Shown here: positions 1 through 7,000 of the stretch, piece after piece
Layout of the letters: the number at the start of each line of letters is the position of its first letter
Position numbering within the stretch: the stretch's first letter is position 1
Assembly (NCBI GenBank): GCA_010672965.1
Contig: JAAHFN010000073.1
Span: forward strand, 1 to 33,631
DNA: 33,631 nucleotides
Direction: 5' to 3'
DNA from: Oscillatoria sp. SIO1A7
GTDB taxonomy: Bacteria; Cyanobacteriota; Cyanobacteriia; Cyanobacteriales; Laspinemataceae
Translations under genes and position numbers: made by a program
The notes under the pieces: model-generated
What the model was told of the DNA's origin: nothing
The model's input: only the letters and a program-made list of their open reading frames with translations
Database searches by the model: none

Positions 1-290
1 CCCACCCCCCACCGACGCCCGCCCCCAACCCCACACCCCACACCCATGGCGGCCCCACACCCCCAACACCCGACCGATGGCGGCCCACAACCCCACACCC
101 CAAACCCCAGACCGATGGCGCCCCCAAACCCCAAACCCCAAACCCCAAACCCCAAACCCCACACCCCACACCGATGGCGGCCCCACACCCCAAACCCCAC
201 ACCCCACACCCCAAACCCCACACCCCACACCCTATACTTCTAGCAACCCCACACCCCAAACCCCAGACCCTATACTAAGGTAACGTCGAG
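1..290. repeat. C-rich low-complexity repeat tract
   Basis: About 290 bases built from irregular permutations of CCCCACACC, CCCCAAACC and ACCGATGGCGGC. One strand is almost free of G outside the GATGGCGG blocks, so the other strand is G-rich and could form quadruplexes. The open frames that cross it encode only Pro, His, Thr and Asn and are compositional artefacts. The tract ends just before the bolA ribosome binding site, so the bolA promoter must lie in or next to it. Confidence 0.9.
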
Positions 291-307
291 AATAAATAGG
301 AGCAGGA

Positions 308-559
308 ATGATTAACCCAGATTGGGTTAAGGAGAAAATCGAGGCAGCAATACCTGAGGCCCAAGCGCAAATTGTAGATTTGACTGGCGGCGGCGACCAC
401 TACGATGCGATCGTGATTTCTCCCGAGTTTGAAGGAAAATCCCTAGTCCAACAGCACCAAATGGTCTATGGCGCTCTCAAGGAGGCAATGGCTAGCAATG
501 CCATCCATGCTCTGGCTCTGAAAACCTATACTCCCGAAGCATGGGCCTCTAAGAAATAA
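308..559 (+). CDS. bolA: BolA family protein
   Basis: 83 residues, the usual size of a short BolA. BolA proteins adopt a KH-like fold and bind a [2Fe-2S] cluster together with monothiol glutaredoxins; they take part in iron-sulfur handling and redox sensing. Visible family features are the [17 protein letters not shown] stretch at residues 27-43, where the His is the conserved cluster-region residue, and the helix [16 protein letters not shown] after it. The ATG follows AGGAGCAGGA at good spacing. The next gene, 197 bases downstream on the same strand, is a CGFS glutaredoxin, the known physical partner of BolA, which strongly supports the call. The family is recognised from sequence; the role in this organism is inferred. 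Confidence 0.93.
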   Translation: MINPDWVKEKIEAAIPEAQAQIVDLTGGGDHYDAIVISPEFEGKSLVQQHQMVYGALKEAMASNAIHALALKTYTPEAWASKK

Positions 560-619
560 TTTTGAATGTCGAGTTTTGAATTTTGAGTTAAAACTCTTTA
601 AGGGAATGCCAAGAAATAA

Positions 620-735
620 ATTACCCAATTCGTAGGACCCGACCAGCGAAAAGCCCGGTGCCGAGAGGGAGAAATATTTATTTGGAAATCCCTAATTTAA
701 AACTCAAAACTCAAAACTTAAAACTGAACCCAGAC
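620..735. repeat. interspersed intergenic repeats (two families)
   Basis: The block from about 624 to 688 (ACCCAATTCGTAGGAC and then GAGGGAGAAATATTTATTTG) reappears, with a different middle, at about 3588-3677. It is followed by a run of AAAACTCAAAACTTAAAACT units that recurs at 1367-1395, 1424-1452, 20480-20492 and near 32630. These look like dispersed non-coding repeats rather than gene parts. Confidence 0.7.
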
Positions 736-755
736 AAGTAACTACCAAGAAAACT

Positions 756-1094
756 ATGACTACAGAAGTTCAATCTAGAATAAAAAAGTTGGTCGAGCAG
801 AACAAGGTTTTGCTATTTATGAAGGGCAATAAGATGATGCCTCAGTGCGGCTTCTCTAACAACGCAGTACAGATCCTCAATGCTCTGACGGCTCCTTACC
901 AGGGTTTTTCTTACGAAACTGTTGATGTGTTGGAGGATTACGATATTCGTCAGGGCATCAAAGAATATTCTAACTGGCCAACGATTCCTCAACTCTATAT
1001 CGACGGCGAGTTTATAGGCGGCTCCGACATAATGGTCGATTTATACAACAAAGGCGAATTGGAGGAGAAGCTAACAAAGGCTCTGGCTTCCTAA
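756..1094 (+). CDS. grxD: Monothiol glutaredoxin, CGFS (Grx4/GrxD) type
   Basis: 112 residues, full length for a single-domain monothiol glutaredoxin. The active site CGFS lies at residues 32-35 in the context MPQCGFSNNAVQIL. The glutathione-binding parts are also present: the K-G-N segment before the active site, WPTIPQLYIDGEFIGG near residues 74-89, and the following SDIMVDLYNKGEL helix. These proteins carry glutathione-ligated [2Fe-2S] clusters as homodimers or as heterodimers with BolA and deliver them to acceptor proteins in the cytosol. The neighbouring bolA on the same strand fits this. A strong hairpin 36 bases past the stop suggests the transcript ends there. Confidence 0.96.
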   Translation: MTTEVQSRIKKLVEQNKVLLFMKGNKMMPQCGFSNNAVQILNALTAPYQGFSYETVDVLEDYDIRQGIKEYSNWPTIPQLYIDGEFIGGSDIMVDLYNKGELEEKLTKALAS

Positions 1095-1130
1095 TCCCTC
1101 TGCCTCTTAATGCCGAATTTTGGCTTGCAA

Positions 1131-1181
1131 AACCCCCTCAAAGAGATCGAGACAATAGAAGCGAGACTCTTTGAGGGGGTT
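1131..1181 (+). terminator. Strong hairpin after grxD
   Basis: AACCCCCTCAAAGAG at 1131-1145 pairs with CTCTTTGAGGGGGTT at 1167-1181, a 15-bp perfect stem with a 21-base loop. It lies 36 bases past the grxD stop. Only a weak T tract follows, so termination is likely rather than certain. Confidence 0.7.
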
Positions 1182-1479
1182 GTTATGTGGGAGAGTTCTT
1201 AGCTTGAGAGTTTGAGAGTTCTTAGCTTGAGAGTTTTGAGTTCTTAGCTTGAGAGTTCTTAGCTTGAGAGTTTTGAGTTTGGATTTTGGAGGTTTGAGTT
1301 TGGAGGTTTGAGGGTTTTGAGCGGTTAATTAATTTCTAGGGTTTAACTTGTAGTTGCTAATCTTTAACTTAAAGCTCAAAACTCAAAACTTAAAACTCCT
1401 TTTTAGTTGCTAATCTTTAACTTAAACCTCAAAACTCAAAACTTAAAACTCTTTCTCAAGTCCCAATTTTTATATTGCG
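1182..1479. repeat. AT-rich interspersed repeat spacer
   Basis: No gene seen. The stretch is built from repeated TTCTTAGCTTGAGAGTTT units (about 1196-1320) and two runs of AAAACTCAAAACTTAAAACT (1367-1395 and 1424-1452). The TTAGCTTGAGAG unit recurs at about 32583. Confidence 0.75.
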
Positions 1480-1734
1480 TCAATAATAACCAACTTCTCG
1501 TTCGGGCTGAGGAAGGGTCATTTCAAAGTTTGAGCGATCGTAGATAAATCGAAATGCCTCTTCCTCTAGCCTGTTGATGTGATAGGGTTCAATTGCTTTG
1601 CTATGCCGCAAAGCAGCTAAGTATCCATCTAAATACATCCGTAGGTCGTCGAAGCGATAACCTCGGTTCCAAAGTTCGACGAAAGCATCGCTAAGTTTTT
1701 GGTAGTAGCGGATGGTGTTAGTGTCTTGGAGCAT
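1480..1734 (-). CDS. Small conserved cyanobacterial protein (DUF6761-like)
   Basis: 84 residues from the ATG at 1734. A longer frame open to 1845 exists, but AAAGAGG stands just upstream of the 1734 ATG, and the extra N-terminal residues are basic and unlike the body. The body is charged, helical and soluble: YYQKLSDAFVELWNRGYRFDDL, then RMYLDGYLAALRHSKAIEPYHINRLEEEAFRFI. It resembles a small cyanobacterium-specific family of unknown function that I remember as DUF6761; the identification is from memory. No membrane segment or catalytic motif is visible. It stands alone, convergent with grxD and divergent from the response regulator gene. Confidence 0.75.
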   Translation of the reverse strand: MLQDTNTIRYYQKLSDAFVELWNRGYRFDDLRMYLDGYLAALRHSKAIEPYHINRLEEEAFRFIYDRSNFEMTLPQPEREVGYY

Positions 1735-2499
1735 AATAGCCTCTTTAAATGGTAGATTCAATAACACAGTTAGAACCGATCGCAGTGCTTTTTTGTAGCA
1801 GCCCTTTAGTAGCGATCTTCTTCTGAGAGGGCCAATAACTGGCATTGGATAGGCTGTAGGCCCCTTTCAACTATGGGAAGGAGTGGCAGTTGGAAACCAC
1901 TCCCTTATATCCATTGTATCTAGAAGTTATCTAGAAATGAGGCAAGGATTCTAGAACTTTAGAGGTGGGGTCCAAAATTTGACGAAATTTTTACAATCGC
2001 AGCCTTGATTTGGGCATTCCTTAATAATTGCTTAACATCTAATCTAGATTGAGAGTAACGAATGTAACAAAATCTTGACAAAAGCTCTGTTAAGCTGAAA
2101 GCCATTAAAGTCAGGGACGCCCGGATCTATACAAGTAGTAAATACGCCTTGGGAAAAATCTAAGGTCTATTTTTATGGGAATCGGATGTATGTCTTGCGA
2201 TCGCAGGATATGTTTCCCTCTTGTATGTCTCGGTCTTGGGCGAAGCGGCTAGTTTGTTGGCTGGCCATTATGAAAGGTCCATTGCTTAGCCCAAGCTTGT
2301 GGAGCAGCGGGCTATCCAAGCCCTGGCTGTTCGACTCCCGTTCAACTGGCAAAAACCGATTGGTTTGTATAGCACTACCGATTAAGGGAACAGACAGTTG
2401 CAAAATGCTTTGAGTGCGCTTGTTGGCAGGACTTTAGCATAATGCTGACTGCTGACAGCTAATCGCTTACTGCTATATCGAACCTGATGGTTGGGTTTT
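1735..2499. other. Long spacer without a convincing gene
   Basis: 765 bases. Open frames overlap on both strands at 2173-2413, but neither has a ribosome binding site or a recognisable protein. A TTGACA at 2075-2080 could be a -35 element, but no good -10 lies at the right distance. At 2443-2478 is a GCTGACTGCTGACAGC repeat that recurs at about 3868. The stretch 2270-2360 is G+C-richer and could hold a small RNA; I cannot name one. Confidence 0.5.
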
Positions 2500-3315
2500 A
2501 TGGAGGAGGTTTTGGTGGGATCTGGAAGTATTTTGATTGTTGAAGGAAATCAGCATCTGCGATCGCTGTTAGCTTGGCACCTACAGCAAGCGGGGTATTG
2601 GACTTACCAATCTCCCGACATCCGTCAGGGACGAGAGGCGTTTTATAACAGAGTGCCAGCCCTAGTGATTCTAGAATCGGAACTCCCGGACGGGGATGGA
2701 ATAGAATTTTGTCGCTGGATGCACGAGCGGCAAAAACCGATGATTTTAATTTTGTCTGCCCGCATCAACGAGTCCGATATAGTAGCAGGACTAAAAGCTG
2801 GAGCCGATGACTATCTGAGAAAACCATTTGGCATCCAGGAGTTCTTGGCCAGAGTCGAGGCGCTGATGCGACGGCACAAGCAGACTACCCCAGCGGCTTC
2901 TTTGGATTACGGTCCTCTGCAAATAGACCTGATTCAACGCTGCGTAAGGAACGAAGGTCAACAAATAGATCTGACGCCCCAGGAGTTTAGCCTTCTGTAT
3001 GTCCTAGCTCAAGCAGACGGACTGCCGATGACCCGTGCAGAACTTCTGCGCAGAGCATGGCCCGACGCAATAGATAATCCCCGCACTATCGATACTCATG
3101 TCCTGTCTCTGCGCAAAAAACTCGAAACCGATCCCAGGCAACCCAACTTAATTCAAACCGTTCGCAATGTGGGCTATCGGTTTAATATCGAAAAAATCAA
3201 AAGCAATCCGGTAGCGGAGAACGGAGCTTGGAACGGAGCATCCAAGGAGAAGAGTGAGAAACTATCGCCAGTGCGTCATTTTTCCCAAGTGGGAGCAGGC
3301 GATCGCGCCCTTTAG
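2500..3315 (+). CDS. OmpR/PhoB-family response regulator with non-canonical receiver
   Basis: 271 residues from the ATG at 2500. A GTG at 2515 sits 5 bases after GGAGGAGG and is an alternative start, still just before the receiver. Residues 10-125 are a receiver domain and about 130-235 a winged-helix DNA-binding domain (LTPQEFSLLYVL, then TIDTHVLSLRKKLE and TVRNVGYRF). The receiver departs from the norm: the acidic pair that binds magnesium is replaced in IVEGNQHLR (Gly16-Asn17), and the phospho-acceptor Asp is Glu59 in VILESELPDGDG. The conserved Lys108 (YLRKPFG) remains. Such a protein probably works without classical phosphorylation, as has been described for other atypical receivers. No histidine kinase is adjacent. 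About 35 residues at the C-terminus are unlike either domain and may be disordered. Confidence 0.88.
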   Translation: MEEVLVGSGSILIVEGNQHLRSLLAWHLQQAGYWTYQSPDIRQGREAFYNRVPALVILESELPDGDGIEFCRWMHERQKPMILILSARINESDIVAGLKAGADDYLRKPFGIQEFLARVEALMRRHKQTTPAASLDYGPLQIDLIQRCVRNEGQQIDLTPQEFSLLYVLAQADGLPMTRAELLRRAWPDAIDNPRTIDTHVLSLRKKLETDPRQPNLIQTVRNVGYRFNIEKIKSNPVAENGAWNGASKEKSEKLSPVRHFSQVGAGDRAL

Positions 3316-3337
3316 GAGACTTGCAATTATATAAACA

Positions 3338-3428
3338 GGACTTACGCATTGCCCCTGTATCTGGTAGGGGCGATTTCGCGAAATCGCCCCTAAATTTAGG
3401 TTTGAACAAGACAATTTGCGTAAGTCCT
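3338..3428. mobile_element. MITE-like element, family 2 (AGGACTTACGCA termini)
   Basis: 91 bases bounded by AGGACTTACGCA and its reverse complement TGCGTAAGTCCT. Its middle holds a perfect 26-base palindrome (3364-3389) built on GGGGCGATTTCGC. A second element with the same ends is at 14888-14997. Its right end abuts the family 1 element that follows. No coding capacity. Confidence 0.7.
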
Positions 3429-3580
3429 ATAGCGGTTCTCAAATTGATGTAAGGTTTCTGGGGCCCGCGCATCCCACTAGGGAAATTACTGTTATACAGA
3501 AAAGATGGTCAAGGGGCATGCTGTCGCCCCTACGTTTCTAGAGTCCTATCGTTTATTACACTTATTTGAGAAACGCTATA
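3428..3580. mobile_element. MITE-like element, family 1 (TATAGCG..TTCTCAAAT termini)
   Basis: About 153 bases with imperfect terminal inverted repeats TATAGCGGTTCTCAAAT and ATTTGAGAAACGCTATA. Near-complete copies are at 12818-12956, 13163-13304, 16940-17092 and 18162-18299, in both orientations; truncated ones at 13009-13132 and 20201-20270. The TATA at both ends fits insertion at TA, as IS630/Tc1-type transposases do. No coding capacity. Confidence 0.8.
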
Positions 3581-4047
3581 ATAAAGCACCCAATTCGTAG
3601 GACGGGCGTCCCGCCTGTCCTGACTTCTCGGAAGCCTGTCCTACCGGGAAGCGAGGGAGAGATATTTATTTGGAAATACCTTTAGTCGCCGCAAATATCG
3701 GTAAAGCAATCTGTAATATAGCACTACGCACTCAAGGAACGGACAATTCAAATCTCGCTCCTTGCTAGTAACGGCAAGGCTTGTGCTAAAAGCATGTCCT
3801 GAGCGAAGTCGTAGGCGTAGGCGTAGCCTGCCCTCTGGGGCATAGCCTGCCCTCCGGGGCATAGGGCTGACTGCTGACAGCTGACTGCTTACTGCTATAC
3901 CAATTCTGTATTTTTTCTGTGGGTATTTAACCTGACTTGATATAACGCTGCCTTCCAGGGGGTTTCCTTATCCCCTGGAGTTATTATTATTGCAGTTATT
4001 TGGTTATGTTAGAATCTCAATAGTGGTTTCTAATTTGCCTAATTGTT
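3581..4047. repeat. Spacer with nested short repeats
   Basis: No gene. It contains a second copy of the CCCAATTCGTAGGAC block (3588-3677), repeated GCGTAGGC and GCCTGCCCT units (about 3808-3864), and the GCTGACTGCTGACAGCTG repeat at 3868-3896. At 3957-3980 is a short hairpin, CCAGGGG with CCCCTGG, about 70 bases before the signalling gene. Confidence 0.65.
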
Positions 4048-7000
4048 ATGGCCGTTCTTGTTGGATACGAAGACTTAATTCAAATCCACGATAGCGATAA
4101 CTCGCAAGTGTATCGCGCCCGAAGGATTAGCGATAATAAACCTGTAATACTAAAGTTTCTCAACCGAGAATATCCGACCTCAGAGCAAATTCGACGCTAC
4201 AAGCAAGAATATTATCTTACTAGCCAGCTAGAATCCCCCGGTATAGTCAAAGCTTATGGCCTTCGAGAATGGCAAAGAAGTTTTGCGATCGTCCTGGAAG
4301 ACTTTGGGGCAATGTCCCTCAAGCAATGGCTAAAAGAGCGCTCGGTACTATCCCTGCCGGAATTTTTGTTTTTGGCGATCGCTATTACCGAGAGTTTGGG
4401 ACAAATTCACGCTCATAACATAATTCACAAAGACATCAATCCCGCCAATATCCTCCTCAATCCCGAAACAAAAGAACTAAAAATAATTGATTTTGGCATA
4501 TCCAGCCAACTGAGTCGAGAAAATCCTACTCTGAAAAATCCCAATGTTTTAGAAGGCACCCTGGCTTATGTCTCTCCGGAACAAACCGGGAGAATGAACC
4601 GCAGCTTAGACTATCGGACGGATTTTTATTCCTTGGGAGTCACTTTTTACGAACTCTTAACCGGGCAACTGCCTTTCACTGCTGAAGATGCCTTGGAATT
4701 AGTCCATTGTCATATTGCGAAAATGCCGACTTTAGCAGTCAGCTTTCAGCAGTCAGCTTTCAGCAGTCAGCTTTCGGATAACAGTCAAAAAATTCCGCAA
4801 GTTTTAGCAGATATCGTAATGAAATTGATGGCTAAGAATGCAGAAGAACGCTATCAAAGTGCCGAGGGATTGCAAGCAGACTTAGAAGAATGTCGGCGAC
4901 AGCTAGAAGCAATAGGTAAAATTTCCTCCTTTCCTCTAGGTAAAGGGGATATTTCCGATCGCTTTCAAATTCCCCAAAAGCTCTACGGGCGGGAAGGAGA
5001 AATTGCGAGTTTACTAGAAGCATTCGAGCGAGTGGCGGAGACGGGGAAAGTCGAATTGATGTTGGTGGCGGGTTACTCCGGAATTGGGAAATCCTCCCTA
5101 GTGCAAGAACTGTACAAACCCATCACGGCGCGTCGGGGCTATTTTATTGTTGGGAAATTCGACCAATTTCAGCGCAATATTCCCTATTCGGCGATCGTTG
5201 CTGCTTTTGGCGGACTGGTCGGGCAACTTTTGGGAGAAACTGAGGCCGGGTTGCAAGTCTGGCGCGAAAAAATCTTGAAGGCGTTGGGAAATAACGGACA
5301 AGTTATTATCGATGTCATTCCCGAAGTCGAGCTGATTATCGGCAAGCAACCGAGCGTTCCCGAGTTAGGAGCCAACGAAGCGCAAAATCGCTTTAACCTG
5401 GTTTTCGGAAACTTTATCGATGTTTTCTGCGATAAAGAGCATCCGCTAACTCTGTTTATAGACGACTTGCAATGGGCGGATTTGGGGACGTTGCAACTGC
5501 TGGAGCGGCTGTTGCTAGAAGGGCAAACAGAGTATCTTTTGCTCTTAGGTGCTTATCGGGATAATGAAGTTTCTGCCGGCCATCCTTTGGCAATGTCCCT
5601 GGCAAGGCTCCGACAAAATAAGGGCGAGGCGATCGCCCAGGTTACTTTAAACCCTTTGCCCCTCGATCGAATTGCTGCTTTAATCGGCGATACCCTGCAG
5701 CAGAACCCGCAAGCCGCCGACTTAGCCCGGTTAGTCTTGCAAAAAACCGGGGGCAATCCCTTCTTTGTTAATGAGTTTTTACAAGCATTGTATGAAGAAG
5801 ACTTGCTGCAATTCGACCGACAAGCGAGAAGCTGGCAATGGGACATGGGAGCGATCGCAGCTAGGGACTTCACCGATAATGTAGTCGAGTTGATGGTCAA
5901 GAAATTGCAAAAATTGCCCCCATCCAGCCAAGAAACATTATCCATTGCCGCTTGTTGGGGGGCAGAATTTGACCTAGAAATTCTGAGCTGGGTTGGGGAA
6001 AAGTCGCCCAGAGAAACTTTCGAGCTTATAAAAATTGCCCTCGATAGTGGTTTTATTTTACCGCTATCGGAACTAGATGAAAACCTGCTGATTCAGTCTT
6101 ATAAGTTCGGGCACGATCGCATCCAACAAGCGGCTTATGCTCTGATTCCTGGCGACAAAAAAGAATCGCTTCATTACCGCATCGGACGAATACTGCTCCA
6201 AAATCTCCCCCCAGAAGCCAGAGAGGAGCGTATTTTTGAGCTAGTCGGCCAATTAAATTATGGAACGGCTTTGATTAGCGATCGACAAGAACGCGACGAA
6301 CTCGCGGCACTGAACCTGACTGCCTGTCGCAAGGCGAAAGAAGCCACCGCATATCAAGCAGGGAGGGAATATGCCAGTACGGGATTATCTTGGCTAGGCG
6401 AAAATGCTTGGGCGAGACAATATGAAATGACTCTGGCCTTACAGGAAACTTCGACTGAATTAGCTGCGGCCTGCGCTGACTTTGAGGCAATGGAAGGATT
6501 TGCCGAGACAGTCATAGAAAAGGCAGGTTCTTTACTGGAAAAAATATATGTTTACCGAATTGTAATTGTATCGAATATTTCCCGAGGTCAACCGAAAGAA
6601 GCTATTGCTATTGCCCGATCGCTCTTGCAAGATTTGGGTATCGACCTTGCCACAACGCCGACAGAAAATGATATCCAAGAAGCAATTGCCGAAATTGAGG
6701 ATCTGATTGGCGACAGGGATATTGAAAATTTAGCTCGCTTGCCGATAATGACGGATGGGAAACAAATAGCCATCCTCCAGATTATCAATAGCATGATACA
6801 AGCCGCTTACATTTCTGGTTCTTCTTTGTTGTACTTCCTGCTGGTTGCTTGGTCAGTAAAAATATCAATTCAATATGGTAATACATCGGTTTCAGCCTCA
6901 GCTTATTCACACTATAGTATGATTACTTGCAATCGCTTGCAGAATGTGGATAGAGGAGTGAGGTTTGCTAGTTTGGCACTCCAGCTTGTCTCCCAACTTG

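Noticed and set aside
2270-2360. tRNA-like T-loop (TTCGACT) in the spacer
   Set aside because: The flanking bases do not form a T stem and no acceptor stem or D arm can be drawn.
2173-2413. Overlapping open frames on both strands
   Set aside because: No ribosome binding site, no recognisable fold and mutual overlap; treated as spacer.
5098-5945. Antisense frames inside the large signalling gene
   Set aside because: Shadows of the real coding strand; the sense frame has full motif support.
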